A stretch of 64,000 nt of DNA, taken from assembly GCF_002592005.1 (NCBI RefSeq), contig NZ_NVQF01000012.1:1-64000 (forward strand), in the 5' to 3' direction. Below the pieces are notes generated by a model. It did not search any database and was not told the DNA's origin. It worked only from the letters and a program-made list of their open reading frames with translations. Below are positions 1-9,870 of this stretch, piece after piece (position 1 is the first letter of the stretch; the number at the start of each line of letters is the position of its first letter). The position numbers were made by a program, and so were the translations under genes. The DNA comes from Mycolicibacterium palauense (GTDB lineage Bacteria; Actinomycetota; Actinomycetes; Mycobacteriales; Mycobacteriaceae).

Positions 1-162
1 GAAAGCCCGCCCCGCCCGGCGTCACGGGACAGACCAACCACGCCGCCACACGAAAACCGCTACTCAACAACACAACTCGGCACCAGACCGAGCCCACACC
101 AACTACCACGCAAAATCGAGGCTAGCCCCCCGGGGCCGGATCCGGCCAGCCCGGGATGTGCC

Positions 163-168
163 TAGGGT
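163..168 (+). promoter_or_regulatory. -10 box for a leaderless transcript of the FUSC-like gene
   Basis: TAGGGT lies 6 nt before the ATG at 175. This is the spacing at which mycobacterial SigA-type promoters place the transcription start on the A of the start codon. There is no Shine-Dalgarno sequence and no obvious TTGACA-like -35. The rest of the first 174 bases shows no gene. Confidence 0.5.
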
Positions 169-174
169 CGATCC

Positions 175-2028
175 ATGCCCACCGACCGCCGCACCGCATC
201 GCCGCTGCGCGGACTGCTGACGCTGCGGCCGGCGCCGCCGCGCTGGCCGCTGGCCACCCGCGTCGCGTTCAGCAGCGCGATTCCGATCCTGATCGGCTGG
301 GCCGCCGGGGACATCGGGGCCGGCCTGATCGCCTCCCTGGGGGCGTTCACCTGTGCCTACGCCAGCGACCGCCCGTACTACAACCGCGGAGCGCAGTCGG
401 CGGTGGTGGCCGTGGCGCTGGCCACCTCGGTCACGGTGGGCGCCTGGGCGGCCGACGTCACCTGGCTCGCGGTGGCCGCCGTGTCGGTGGTCGCGGTGGC
501 CGCGGTCTGGTGGTGTTCGGCGCTCGATGTGGGTCCACCCGGCGCCTACATGTTCGTGCTGGTGTGCGCGGTCGGCGTCGGGGTCTCGGCGTCGCACCTG
601 GCGCCCTGGCAGATCGGGCTGCTGGTTCTCGCGGGCGGCGTGGTCGCCTGGAGCGCGCAGATGAGCGCGGCCCTCCTCGCGCCGCGTGGCCCGGAGAAGG
701 CCGCGGTGGCCGCGGCCGGGGAAGCCGTCGCCGACTACCTCGAGCACGACGGCACCCGCGACTCGGGCGTCGCGCGGCGACGCGCGGCCACGGCGCTGAC
801 CCGGGCGTGGGCGACCCTCGTCGACTACCAGCCGCGCAGGACCCGGCCCGGTCCCGCGCTGCGGGAGCTGCGCGACGCCAACCACGCACTGCATGTGCTG
901 TTCACTGAGGGAATGAGCGCGGTGAACGCTGGGCGACCGCTACCCGCCGGGGCCGCGGCCACCGCCCGGGCCGTCGGCAGCAGGGAGCTCGATCCCGGGG
1001 CGGTGCGGAATCTGCAGCGGGACCGCCCACCGCTGCGGCAACCCCCCGCGCGGACCCGCCTGGCCCGGGCGGTGCGCCCCGGCACCCACACCCGCCGGGT
1101 GATGCTGCGGGTGGCGATCGCGGCGCCGCTGGCCGGCACCGCCGCCGTCGTCGTCGGCCTCGGCCACGAGTACTGGGCGATGGCCGCCGCCGTGCTGGTG
1201 CTGCACCAGGGGGTCGACCGCGTCGCCACCCTGCAGCGCGGGACGGAGCGACTGGTCGGCACGGTCGTGGGCCTGGGCGTCGCGGCGGTCATCCTCAGCA
1301 TCCACCCGCAGGGCCTGTGGCTGATCGTGGTGGTGGCGTTGCTGCAGTTCGCCATCGAGATGTTCGTCGTGCGCAACTATGCGATCGCGACCGTGTTCAT
1401 CACCGCGATCGCACTGACCATCTCCTCGGGCACGCACCGCGTCGACGTCGGCGGCGTCGTCGCGGACCGGGGGTTGGACACCGTGATCGGCTGCGGCGTG
1501 GCCATCGTGGTCTATCTGGTGCTGGCGCCGCGCCAGGAGGCCCACCGCATCGGTGAGGCGATCGCCGCGCTGCTCGAGGACGCCGCCACCGCGACTGCGT
1601 TCCTCGCCCGCGGGGACGCCTCGTCGCTGGCGGCCCGCGGCGCCCGGCGTGACCTGCAGGACAGCGTCTTCGATGTCGTCGCCGCCGAGCAGGCCGCCCG
1701 CAGCGGTTCGCGCCGCGACCGCGCCGCCGCGGCACGGCTGTCGGCCGCCGTCACCGCCGCCGAGCACCTCGGCTACGCGACCGTGACCGCGGGCTGGGCC
1801 GCCGAGCAGGGTTCGGCGGAGGTCTTCGGCTCGGCCGATCCCGACGCCTACGTGGCGCTGCTGCGGCGGATCACGCTCGCGGTCCGCGACGACACCGCTC
1901 CCGTCGCTGTCGCCGACGACACGACCCCCGTCGCCGGTGAGCGCCTGCCGCCCTTCGCCGCCGGCGAGGTGCCGCTGCTGATCGAGGCCCTGCGCGACGG
2001 CGCCCGCGCCCGCCCGGGAGCGCGCTGA
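175..2028 (+). CDS. FUSC (fusaric acid resistance-like) family inner-membrane protein
   Basis: 617-aa membrane protein of the FUSC/aromatic-acid exporter type. Two hydrophobic clusters, about residues 28-165 and 310-450, are each followed by a soluble, Ala/Arg-rich helical region; this duplicated layout is typical of the family. The motif around residues 325-345 (GLGHEYWAMAAAVLVL) matches the start of the C-terminal FUSC_2-type membrane block. A role in efflux of hydrophobic or aromatic acids is inferred from the family; the substrate cannot be read from sequence. The ATG at 175 is chosen because a TAGGGT -10 box sits 6 nt upstream. The gene ends 1 bp before the convergent TetR gene's stop codon. 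Confidence 0.75.
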   Translation: MPTDRRTASPLRGLLTLRPAPPRWPLATRVAFSSAIPILIGWAAGDIGAGLIASLGAFTCAYASDRPYYNRGAQSAVVAVALATSVTVGAWAADVTWLAVAAVSVVAVAAVWWCSALDVGPPGAYMFVLVCAVGVGVSASHLAPWQIGLLVLAGGVVAWSAQMSAALLAPRGPEKAAVAAAGEAVADYLEHDGTRDSGVARRRAATALTRAWATLVDYQPRRTRPGPALRELRDANHALHVLFTEGMSAVNAGRPLPAGAAATARAVGSRELDPGAVRNLQRDRPPLRQPPARTRLARAVRPGTHTRRVMLRVAIAAPLAGTAAVVVGLGHEYWAMAAAVLVLHQGVDRVATLQRGTERLVGTVVGLGVAAVILSIHPQGLWLIVVVALLQFAIEMFVVRNYAIATVFITAIALTISSGTHRVDVGGVVADRGLDTVIGCGVAIVVYLVLAPRQEAHRIGEAIAALLEDAATATAFLARGDASSLAARGARRDLQDSVFDVVAAEQAARSGSRRDRAAAARLSAAVTAAEHLGYATVTAGWAAEQGSAEVFGSADPDAYVALLRRITLAVRDDTAPVAVADDTTPVAGERLPPFAAGEVPLLIEALRDGARARPGAR

Positions 2029-2029
2029 G

Positions 2030-2626
2030 TCAATTTGGACCGTCCGGCCCACTCGCGCCGGTCAGCTGCCGGCTGGCCTCCTCGGCGCGCGCGAACGCCG
2101 CGCGGTCGCCGAGGATGGACGCCTGGATCTGGGCGCCCTCGTAGAGCAGGTGGATCTGTGCGGCGAGCGCGTCGTCGCCCAGGAGGCGGCCGAACAGTTC
2201 GAGCATCCAGCGCTTCTCGGCCCGCACGGTGTCGACCGCCTCCGATTCGCCGGCGCCGAGTTCGGACCAGGCGTTGACGAAGGCGCAGCCCCGCGGGTTG
2301 GCGGCCGCCCACCGTTCGGCGACCGCGAAGACCACGCCCAGCCCGCCCCACCCCGGCGACTCCGCCGGGTCGCGCAGCGCCGAGAGCAGTGCGTTCTGCC
2401 AGTCGTGGGCGCGCTGTTGCAGATAGGCGGCGATGAGCCCGTCCTTGGACCCGAACCGCTGGTAGAGAGTGCGTTTCGTGGTGCCCGCGTGCTCGGCGAG
2501 CAGGTCGACCCCGACCGCGGTGATGCCGCGTTCGTAGAACAACTCGCCGGCGGCGACGAGTATCCGGCGCCCGACGCGGGTGGTCGCCGGCGCCGGCACC
2601 GGGTCCAGACCGGCCAGTTCGGGCAT
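2030..2626 (-). CDS. TetR-family repressor, divergent from an EamA exporter
   Basis: 198-aa TetR-type regulator. The N-terminal helix-turn-helix spans about residues 12-58 (GRRILVAAGELFYERGITAV...AGTTKRTLYQRFGSKDGL), the canonical TetR DNA-binding domain; the rest is a helical ligand domain. The ATG at 2626 is preferred over longer in-frame starts because GAGAGGA lies 7-13 nt upstream and because the TetR domain normally begins about ten residues into the protein. A perfect 14-bp palindrome lies 35 bp upstream, between this gene and the divergent exporter, so it very likely represses both itself and the exporter. The ligand is unknown. Confidence 0.85.
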   Translation of the reverse strand: MPELAGLDPVPAPATTRVGRRILVAAGELFYERGITAVGVDLLAEHAGTTKRTLYQRFGSKDGLIAAYLQQRAHDWQNALLSALRDPAESPGWGGLGVVFAVAERWAAANPRGCAFVNAWSELGAGESEAVDTVRAEKRWMLELFGRLLGDDALAAQIHLLYEGAQIQASILGDRAAFARAEEASRQLTGASGPDGPN

Positions 2627-2655
2627 GTGACCGTCCTCTCCCCCAAAGTCCACTG

Positions 2656-2679
2656 AAAGTATACCGATCGGTATGCTTT
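2656..2679. promoter_or_regulatory. TetR operator palindrome between the repressor and the EamA gene
   Basis: A perfect inverted repeat ATACCGATCGGTAT spans 2661-2674. Apart from one mismatched pair (2660/2675) it extends to a 24-bp palindrome with AAAG and CTTT outer arms. It sits in the short intergenic region and reaches to within 10 bp of the ATG at 2690, so bound repressor would block exporter transcription. Assignment to the adjacent TetR protein is by position. Confidence 0.75.
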
Positions 2680-2689
2680 GGTGGACGGT

Positions 2690-3598
2690 ATGGCCCGTTT
2701 CCTCCTCGCCGCCGGCTTCGTCGCGCTGTGGAGTTCCGGATTCGTCGGAGCCACGTTGGCCGCCGACGTCGGCAGCGCCTCGGCGATCCTGGCGTGGCGC
2801 TACCTGGTCACCGCCGCCGTGCTGCTCGCCGTCGTGGCCCCCAGGCTGCGGCGGCTCTCGGCCCGTACCGTCGCGCAGCAGGCCGCCCTCGGGTTGTGCG
2901 CCCATGTCGCCTTCCTCGGCGGGGTCTTCGGCGCGGCCGGCGCGGGCGTGGACGCCGGCACCACGGCACTGGTGTGCGCCCTGCAGCCGATGCTGGTGAT
3001 CGCGATGGGCCGGGCGTTCTGGGGCGACCGCGTCACGCTGCGCCAGCTCGTCGGCCTCGGGCTGGGACTGGTCGCGGTCGCGGTGACCGTCGGCGGTGCC
3101 GGCGCCGGCGGCGGTGCCGCCGTGCTGTTTCCGGTGGTCAGCGTCCTCGGGCTGTCCGGGGCGGCGCTGCTGGAGCGCAGGTGGCGGCCCACCGTCGACG
3201 TGGCGGTCGGCCTGGCGGTGCAGGTGACGGTGTCGGCCGCGGTGTTCACCGCCTACGCCGGCCTGTCCGGCACCCTGCGGCAGGTCTCGCCCACCCCGCC
3301 GTTCTTCGTGGCGCTGCTGTGGCTGGTGGTGCTGTCGGGGCTGGGGGGCTACACCGCGTTCGTGATGTGCCTGCGCCGGTTCGGGGCGTCCTCGACCAGC
3401 ACGCTGTTGTATCTGACCCCGCCGGTGACCGCGCTGTGGGCCTGGGCGGTGTTCGGCCAGGCGCCGACGGTGCCCCAGCTCGGCGGGCTGGCATTGGGCG
3501 CTGCGTCGGTGGCTCTCGTCACCGCACGGGTATCGGGCGCCGCCCGGCCGGCACCGGCGGCCACGGTGCGGGCCCCGGAAACGCAGTCAGGGCCGTGA
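2690..3598 (+). CDS. EamA/DMT-superfamily exporter
   Basis: 302-aa drug/metabolite transporter-type protein with about ten hydrophobic segments arranged as two EamA repeats (about residues 2-135 and 145-285), the usual size for the family. Such proteins export small metabolites or amino acids; the substrate is not predictable. In-frame TTG (2678) and GTG (2681) starts exist, but ATG 2690 leads straight into the first membrane helix (MARFLLAAGFVALWSSGF). The divergent TetR gene and the palindrome overlapping the promoter indicate ligand-induced expression. The stop codon lies inside a strong hairpin shared with the convergent clpX end. Confidence 0.8.
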   Translation: MARFLLAAGFVALWSSGFVGATLAADVGSASAILAWRYLVTAAVLLAVVAPRLRRLSARTVAQQAALGLCAHVAFLGGVFGAAGAGVDAGTTALVCALQPMLVIAMGRAFWGDRVTLRQLVGLGLGLVAVAVTVGGAGAGGGAAVLFPVVSVLGLSGAALLERRWRPTVDVAVGLAVQVTVSAAVFTAYAGLSGTLRQVSPTPPFFVALLWLVVLSGLGGYTAFVMCLRRFGASSTSTLLYLTPPVTALWAWAVFGQAPTVPQLGGLALGAASVALVTARVSGAARPAPAATVRAPETQSGP

Positions 3599-3620
3599 TC
3601 CCGACGGGATGCACGGCCCT
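3589..3620. terminator. Bidirectional hairpin terminator between the EamA gene and clpX
   Basis: AGGGCCGTG (3589-3597) pairs with CACGGCCCT (3612-3620). An inner ATCCC/GGGAT stem follows after a one-base bulge, around a GAC loop. There is no U-tract, as is common for mycobacterial intrinsic terminators. The convergent gene ends make it usable from both sides. Confidence 0.55.
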
Positions 3621-3652
3621 TGCTGCGATCTGGGCGCCGAGGCGCCGAACGG

Positions 3653-4939
<1,287 letters not shown>

Positions 4940-5030
4940 GGTGGTGGGGTCCTACTTCCTGTCCGCCGGTTGTCTACCGGGTGCCGTCGGGGTGTGTCCC
5001 CGGCGTGCCTGGGCCATTGGTTCCCGACGC

Positions 5031-5048
5031 TACCCGCTAATCCGGGTA
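5031..5048. repeat. Small inverted repeat in the clpP2-clpX intergenic region
   Basis: TACCCG (5031-5036) and CGGGTA (5043-5048) form perfect 6-bp arms around a 6-nt loop, about 92 bp upstream of the clpX start. It may be a clpX regulatory site or a weak terminator after clpP2. Nothing else is recognisable in 4940-5208. Confidence 0.3.
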
Positions 5049-5208
5049 AGAGGCGACCGATGAAGCGAATAGCGTCGGTGGTATTCGTCTGTGGCACGAA
5101 CATAACGCCTCACCGCCCACCGGACCGGCGCAACGCGCGACCGTGTCTTTGGCGTGTCGTCGCGTTGACCGGACCGCGACCGGCACGGCACCGCGGCGGC
5201 CGGCCCGG

Positions 5209-5868
5209 TCAGACCGTCTGCGCGGAGAGCTTGCGGTACTCCAGGACCGTGTCGACGATCCCGTACTCCTTGGCGTCCTCGGCCGTGAGGATCTTGTCGC
5301 GGTCGGTGTCCTTGCGGACCTGCTCGGGCGACTTGCCGGTGTGCCGCGCCAGGGTGTGCTCCATCAGCGTGCGCATCCGCTCGATCTCGGCGGCCTGGAT
5401 CTCCAGGTCGGAGAACTGGCCCTGGATCACCCCGGCCAGCGAGGGCTGGTGGATCAGGATGCGCGCGTTGGGCAGCGCCAGGCGCTTGCCCGGGGTGCCG
5501 GCGGCCAGCAGCACCGCCGCGGCCGAGGCGGCCTGCCCCAGGCACACGGTCTGGATGTCGGCACGCACGTACTGCATGGTGTCGTAGATCGCCATCAGCG
5601 AGGTGAACGATCCGCCGGGCGAGTTGATGTACATGGTGATGTCGCGGTCGGGATCCAGCGACTCCAGCACCAGCAGCTGGGCCATGATGTCGTTGGCCGA
5701 GGCGTCGTCCACCTGCACGCCGAGGAAGATGATGCGCTCCTCGAACAGCTTGTTGTACGGGTTGGACTCCTTGACACCGAAGCTGGAGTGCTCGATGAAC
5801 GACGGCAGGATGTAGCGCGCCTGCGGCTGCAGACGCGGGTCCGTCGACTGGTGGGTGTGGTTGCTCAT
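5209..5868 (-). CDS. clpP2: ATP-dependent Clp protease proteolytic subunit ClpP2
   Basis: 219-aa serine peptidase subunit. Catalytic residues are visible: Ser115 in GQAASAAA, His140 in ARILIHQPS and an Asp in the TDRD segment near residue 190. The mycobacterial ClpP2 ring pairs with a ClpP1 ring to form the essential mixed tetradecamer fed by ClpX or ClpC1. The ATG overlaps the clpP1 stop codon (ATGA at 5865-5868), so the two subunits are translationally coupled, which suits a 1:1 complex. The N-terminal extension before the first conserved block is typical of ClpP2 and is processed in the family. Confidence 0.97.
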   Translation of the reverse strand: MSNHTHQSTDPRLQPQARYILPSFIEHSSFGVKESNPYNKLFEERIIFLGVQVDDASANDIMAQLLVLESLDPDRDITMYINSPGGSFTSLMAIYDTMQYVRADIQTVCLGQAASAAAVLLAAGTPGKRLALPNARILIHQPSLAGVIQGQFSDLEIQAAEIERMRTLMEHTLARHTGKSPEQVRKDTDRDKILTAEDAKEYGIVDTVLEYRKLSAQTV

Positions 5869-6458
5869 GAGGCACTCCCGTTGAGGTGGGCGCGGGTGAT
5901 GATGTGGTCGACGAAGCCGTACTCCAGCGCCTCCTGGGCGGTGAACCAGCGGTCGCGGTCGGAGTCGGCCTCGATGCGCTCCTGGGTCTGGCCGGTGAAC
6001 TCGGCGTTGAGCCGGAACATCTCCTTCTTGATGACCGTGAACTGCTCGGCCTGGATCGCGATGTCGGCCGCGCTGCCGGTGACACCGCCCAGCGGCTGGT
6101 GCATCAGGATGCGCGCGTGCGGGAGGGCGTAACGCTTGCCCTTGGTGCCCGCCGCCAGCAGGAACTCACCCATCGAGGCCGCCATGCCCATGGCGTAGGT
6201 GGCGATGTCGCACGGCGCCAGCACCATCGTGTCGTAGATGGCCATGCCGGCGCTGATCGAGCCGCCCGGGGAGTTGATGTAGAGGTTGATGTCCTGGGTC
6301 GGGTCCTCGGCGGCGAGCAGCAGAATCTGAGCGCACAGTCGGTTGGCGATGTCGTCGTCCACCTGTGACCCCAGGAAGATGATGCGCTCGGCCAGCAACC
6401 GCTCATAGACCGAGTCCGTGAGGGTGAGGCCCTGCGATGCAGATCGCATGTCAGTCAC
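5865..6458 (-). CDS. clpP1: ATP-dependent Clp protease proteolytic subunit ClpP1
   Basis: 197-aa peptidase subunit with catalytic Ser95 (GMAASMGEF), His120 (ARILMHQPL) and Asp in DSDRDRW. The GTG at 6458 is chosen rather than a 17-residue-longer reading because AAAGCAGG lies about 9 nt upstream and the resulting N-terminus ([11 protein letters not shown]) matches the start of mycobacterial ClpP1. It forms the mixed ClpP1P2 peptidase with the overlapping downstream gene. The 95-bp gap to tig contains an inverted repeat that may take part in regulation; ClgR control of this operon is known in other mycobacteria, but I cannot confirm a ClgR box. Confidence 0.96.
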   Translation of the reverse strand: MTDMRSASQGLTLTDSVYERLLAERIIFLGSQVDDDIANRLCAQILLLAAEDPTQDINLYINSPGGSISAGMAIYDTMVLAPCDIATYAMGMAASMGEFLLAAGTKGKRYALPHARILMHQPLGGVTGSAADIAIQAEQFTVIKKEMFRLNAEFTGQTQERIEADSDRDRWFTAQEALEYGFVDHIITRAHLNGSAS

Positions 6459-6515
6459 GACGGGATACCTGCTTTCTCGTGTGTGTTCTCGCTCGACATT
6501 AACCAACACCGGCGC

Positions 6516-6541
6516 ACGCGCACTCCTTGAGACGTGCGCGT
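6516..6541. repeat. Inverted repeat in the tig-clpP1 gap
   Basis: ACGCGCAC (6516-6523) and GTGCGCGT (6534-6541) are perfect 8-bp arms around a 10-nt loop, placed just after the tig stop and about 60 bp before clpP1. It could terminate or attenuate tig read-through, or be an operator for the clpP1P2 promoter. Confidence 0.4.
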
Positions 6542-6553
6542 TCGCTCACAGCG

Positions 6554-7978
6554 TCACTTCGTGTCGTCTTCGTCCTCGTCGGCCTCCCCGGCCTCGTCTT
6601 CGGCGCCGGCCGCCTCGGCGTCCGCGGCGGCGGCCTCGATGAGTTCCTCCGCCTCGGTGGGCCGGCCGAAGAACTCCGAGGTGTCCACCACGGCACCCTC
6701 GGTGTCCTTGACGGTGGCCGCCTCGACGACGGCGGCGACCGCCAGGCCGCGGCGCACGTCGGCGAACAGCACCGGCAGCTGGTTGTTCTGCTGCAGCGCC
6801 TGGATCAGCTGCTGGGGCTCCATGCCGTACTGGCGCGACATCAGCATCAGCCGTTCGGTGATGTCGTTCTGGCCGGGCTGGATCTCCAGGTCATCGGCGA
6901 TGGCGTCCATCAGCAGCTGGGTCTTGACGGCCTTCTCCGCGCTGCTGCGGGTGTCGGCGTCGAACTCCTCGCGGCTGCTGCCCTGCTCGGCGAGCATCGC
7001 CTCGAACTTGGCCTCGTCGTGGTCCAGGCCGTGGATGGCGTTGTGCACGGTCTCGTCGATCTGGGCCTGCACGATGGACTCCGGCAGCGGCACCTCGACC
7101 TGCTCGAGCAGCATCTCCAGGGCCGCGTCGCGGATCTTCTCGGCCTGCTCGATGCTCTTGTACCGCTTGACCTGGTCGGTCAGGCTCTCCTTGAGCTCCT
7201 CGATGGTGTCGAACTCGCTGGCCAGCTGCGCGAACTCGTCGTCGGCCTCGGGCAGCTCACGCTCCTTGACCGAGCCGACGGTGACGGTGACGACGGCGTC
7301 CTTGCCGGCGTGCGCGCCGGCGGCCAGCGCGGTGGTGAACTCCTTGGTCTCGCCGGCCGACATGCCCACGAGCTGCTCGTCGAGGCCCTCGATGAGCTGC
7401 CCGGAGCCGACCTCGTGGGACAGCCCCTCGGTCTTGGCCTCGGGCACCTCCTCGCCGTCGACGGTGGCCGACAGGTCGAGGGAGACGAAGTCACCCTCGA
7501 CGATCGGTCGCTCCACACCGGTCAGGGTGCCGAACCGGGCCCGCAGGTTCTGCAGCTCGGCGTCGACGTCCTCGTCGGTGACCTCGACGGGGTCGACGGT
7601 GACCGTCAGCGTGCTCAGATCCGGCAGGCTGATGTCGGGGCGGATGTCGACCTCGGCGGTGAACACCAGCTCGACGTCGTCCTCGATCTTGGTGACCTCG
7701 ATCTCGGGCTGGCCCAGCGGCTTGACCTCGGTGGAGGTCACCGCCTCGCTGTAGCGGGCCGGCAGCGCGTCGTTGACGACCTGCTCCAGGACCGCGCCGC
7801 GGCCGATGCGGGCCTCCAGCAGCTTGCGGGGGGCCTTGCCGGGCCGGAACCCGGGCAGGCGCACCTGCTGGGCCAGCGCCTTGAAGGCGCGGTCGAAGTC
7901 GGGTTCGAGCTCGGTGAAGGGCACCTCCACATTGATCCGCACCCGGGTGGGGCTCAACTGCTCGACGGTGCTCTTCAC
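6554..7978 (-). CDS. tig: Trigger factor, ribosome-associated chaperone and peptidyl-prolyl isomerase
   Basis: 474-aa trigger factor. The N-terminal ribosome-binding domain carries the signature segment [16 protein letters not shown] near residue 45. An FKBP-type isomerase domain spans about residues 155-240, followed by the helical chaperone domain and an acidic Ala/Glu/Asp tail. The start is GTG 7978 ([20 protein letters not shown]), supported by AAGGAG 5 nt upstream; a longer reading would run through tRNA-Pro. It acts on nascent chains at the ribosome exit. The link to clpP1-clpP2-clpX is conserved across bacteria. Confidence 0.96.
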   Translation of the reverse strand: MKSTVEQLSPTRVRINVEVPFTELEPDFDRAFKALAQQVRLPGFRPGKAPRKLLEARIGRGAVLEQVVNDALPARYSEAVTSTEVKPLGQPEIEVTKIEDDVELVFTAEVDIRPDISLPDLSTLTVTVDPVEVTDEDVDAELQNLRARFGTLTGVERPIVEGDFVSLDLSATVDGEEVPEAKTEGLSHEVGSGQLIEGLDEQLVGMSAGETKEFTTALAAGAHAGKDAVVTVTVGSVKERELPEADDEFAQLASEFDTIEELKESLTDQVKRYKSIEQAEKIRDAALEMLLEQVEVPLPESIVQAQIDETVHNAIHGLDHDEAKFEAMLAEQGSSREEFDADTRSSAEKAVKTQLLMDAIADDLEIQPGQNDITERLMLMSRQYGMEPQQLIQALQQNNQLPVLFADVRRGLAVAAVVEAATVKDTEGAVVDTSEFFGRPTEAEELIEAAAADAEAAGAEDEAGEADEDEDDTK

Positions 7979-8027
7979 GGAAACTCCTTGATTGTTCTGC
8001 TGCTGTCGCTGGTCTGGTCGGTCGTGC

Positions 8028-8104
8028 TGGTCGGGGTGACAGGATTTGAACCTGCGGCCTTCCGCTCCCAAAGCGGATGCGCTACCAAGCTGCGCTACAC
8101 CCCG
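8028..8104 (-). tRNA. tRNA-Pro (anticodon TGG)
   Basis: Full cloverleaf on the minus strand: acceptor CGGGGTG/CACCCCG (8104-8098 with 8038-8032), anticodon loop with TGG in CTTTGGG, T-arm GGTTCAAATCC, discriminator A at 8031 and an encoded CCA (8030-8028). It lies directly upstream of tig, on the same strand. Confidence 0.96.
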
Positions 8105-8288
8105 AGGTGGCCCGGGCACGCGTTATCGCGAGCCCACGGCATCCTACGGCCTCGTGGCTCCCGGTTCATACGCCGACCTGCTCGTGCACCGGCGAGAACA
8201 CCTCCGCGGGGGTCCGGGACGGATCCGAGTGGATTTGGCGTCGCGCGAGTCGGTACAGTCTGGCCCTGGTACTCCATGAGTGCTGCAT

Positions 8289-8362
8289 GCGGGCGTAGCT
8301 CAATGGTAGAGCCCTAGTCTTCCAAACTAGCTACGCGGGTTCGATTCCCGTCGCCCGCTCCA
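8289..8362 (+). tRNA. tRNA-Gly (anticodon TCC), integration target of the island
   Basis: Acceptor GCGGGCG/CGCCCGC, D-arm GCTCAATGGTAGAGC, anticodon loop CTTCCAA (TCC), T-arm GGGTTCGATTCCC, discriminator T 8359 and encoded CCA 8360-8362. The gene is intact. Its 3' 41 bases plus the CCA region recur at 15144-15189, marking it as the attachment site of the adjacent genomic island. tRNA-Gly is a known attachment gene for mycobacteriophages. Confidence 0.97.
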
Positions 8363-8364
8363 CA
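8319..8364 (+). repeat. attL: 46-bp direct repeat overlapping tRNA-Gly
   Basis: The copy runs from the anticodon loop (CTTCCAAACTAGC...) to CTCCACA and is identical base for base to 15144-15189. The bases flanking the two copies differ on both sides, which fixes the repeat length at 46. Confidence 0.92.
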
Positions 8365-8550
8365 GCTACCACTACATCCTCGGTAGCACGCTCGTTCGAC
8401 GGATCGCGCCGTACCCCGGCTGTACCCCCAACGGCTTTCGCCGAAGGCCGGGACGATGTTGCTACTGGGACTGCAATGGCCAGTGAGCCCAATGTTGCGA
8501 TTGTGGCGTTGCCCCAGCTCAGCCCCTACCCCGCGCCCGGCGTGTCGATC

Positions 8551-8578
8551 TTGAATCGAACGCACGTTCGCCTATGGT
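8551..8578 (+). promoter_or_regulatory. Promoter with embedded LexA (SOS) box upstream of the TIR/deoxyribosyltransferase-like gene
   Basis: TTGAAT (8551-8556) and TATGGT (8573-8578) with a 16-nt spacer make a good -35/-10 pair. The spacer contains TCGAACGCACGTTCGC (8556-8571), which fits the actinobacterial/Bacillus SOS consensus CGAAC-N4-GTTCG perfectly. A repressor bound there would occlude the promoter. Expression of the gene starting at 8635 is therefore predicted to be DNA-damage inducible. Confidence 0.7.
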
Positions 8579-8634
8579 GGCAACTGTTGGTTCCGATCAG
8601 AAGGAAGGGGCCGTGAACACACAGGAGTAGATAC

Positions 8635-9870
8635 ATGACTGAAGAAGCAGAACCCGAAGGCAAGCAGGGCGGCAAGCCGGCAAAGCCGGCCAAGCGCACG
8701 CGGCGGCCCCGTCCCTTCCCGAACATCTCGTTCAACGAGGCGTTGGTGTTGGCCAACGCCATTCAGGAGCATGGGTCTGGGCAGAAGATCCGCCGCCTGA
8801 CGCTCTTCGATGCGTTGGAGAGGTCGCCCGACAGCGGACCGACACGCAAGCTCATCATCGGCAGCAACCAGTACGGCCTCACCACGGGCAGCTACTCCGC
8901 CGAGTTCCTTGACCTGACGGACGAGGGACGAGCCGCGTCCGACCCCTCGGCATCGGCTCGCGCAAAGCGCCGCGCTCAGATCAACCTGGCGATCACCAAC
9001 ATCGACAGCTTCAAGACCGTGTACGAGAAGTACAAGGGTGGCCGACTTCCTGCCAGCGATGTATTGCGGGACAGCTTCATCGAAGCAGGCATTGACGCCG
9101 ATATGGCGAATCAAGCTGTTGAGGTGTTCCTCGCCAATGCGCGCGAACTCGGCTTGGTCAAGACGATCAGCGGATCGGAGCACCTGGTATCCGTCGATGC
9201 GGTGATCGACGAGATTAATGCCGACCCTGCGCCAGCACCTACATCGACAGGCAACGTCGCCACGGGTGCGGTGGCGACGGGCACCACCAACGTGATCCAG
9301 TTCGGATCGTTGGGCGCCAACAAGACTGCCGCCTCCACTGCCGCGGCCACCGCTGCGCGGACCGATCTGTCCACGACGTGCTTCATCGTCTCGCCCATCG
9401 GCTCCAACGATTCCGAGCAACGGAAGCATGCGGACCTCGTCCTGACCGCGTTGATCGAGCCTGCCCTGGCTGACCTCGGACTGACCGCTGTTCGCGCGGA
9501 TCAGATCGGCAGTCCTGGTCTCATCACGGCACAGGTCATTGACCATGTGGCTCGTGCGGCGCTCGTGATCGCAGACCTGAGCTTCGCGAACCCGAACGTC
9601 TACTACGAGGTCGCACTGCGCCAAGCGGTCCGCAAGCCGATGGTGCAGATCACCCGCTCGTCAGACCCGCTTCCATTCGACGTCGGCCAATTCCGCACGT
9701 ACGTGATCGACATGTCGGACATCTACACCTTGGTCCCGCAGATTGATCTTCACCGCAAGGAGATCACCAGGCAGTGCCGCTCGGCGCTGGAGGACGGCGC
9801 ACCCGCCGAAAGTCAACTATCGCAGTTCTGTCCGCACTTCTGGGATCAGATCGCGGAGGGCACCGCCTAA
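8635..9870 (+). CDS. Winged-helix plus nucleoside-deoxyribosyltransferase/TIR-like protein, candidate defence effector
   Basis: 411 aa. The Lys/Pro-rich N-terminus (1-30) precedes a helical region (about 30-195) that resembles the DUF5343-type winged-helix domain. An Ala/Thr-rich linker (196-245) follows. The C-terminal domain (246-370) is of the nucleoside 2-deoxyribosyltransferase/TIR-like superfamily: CFIVSPIGS (249-257), a DQIGSPGLIT segment (289-298), VIADLS (311-316) and NPNVYYE (319-325), with Glu325 the likely catalytic residue. Such domains cleave N-glycosidic bonds of nucleotides or NAD and occur as effectors in phage-defence and conflict systems; the activity here is inferred. The ATG at 8635 has AGGAG 10 nt upstream. 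A LexA-type box overlaps its promoter. Its stop overlaps the convergent integrase remnant. Confidence 0.7.
   Translation: MTEEAEPEGKQGGKPAKPAKRTRRPRPFPNISFNEALVLANAIQEHGSGQKIRRLTLFDALERSPDSGPTRKLIIGSNQYGLTTGSYSAEFLDLTDEGRAASDPSASARAKRRAQINLAITNIDSFKTVYEKYKGGRLPASDVLRDSFIEAGIDADMANQAVEVFLANARELGLVKTISGSEHLVSVDAVIDEINADPAPAPTSTGNVATGAVATGTTNVIQFGSLGANKTAASTAAATAARTDLSTTCFIVSPIGSNDSEQRKHADLVLTALIEPALADLGLTAVRADQIGSPGLITAQVIDHVARAALVIADLSFANPNVYYEVALRQAVRKPMVQITRSSDPLPFDVGQFRTYVIDMSDIYTLVPQIDLHRKEITRQCRSALEDGAPAESQLSQFCPHFWDQIAEGTA

Noticed and set aside
103..2052. Long minus-strand open frames opposite the FUSC-like gene
   Set aside because: They are Arg/Gly/Ala-rich translations with no family resemblance, produced by the high-GC third-position bias of the real plus-strand gene.
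6516..6541. Definite ClgR operator before clpP1
   Set aside because: The inverted repeat does not match a ClgR consensus I can state with confidence, so it is listed only as a repeat.
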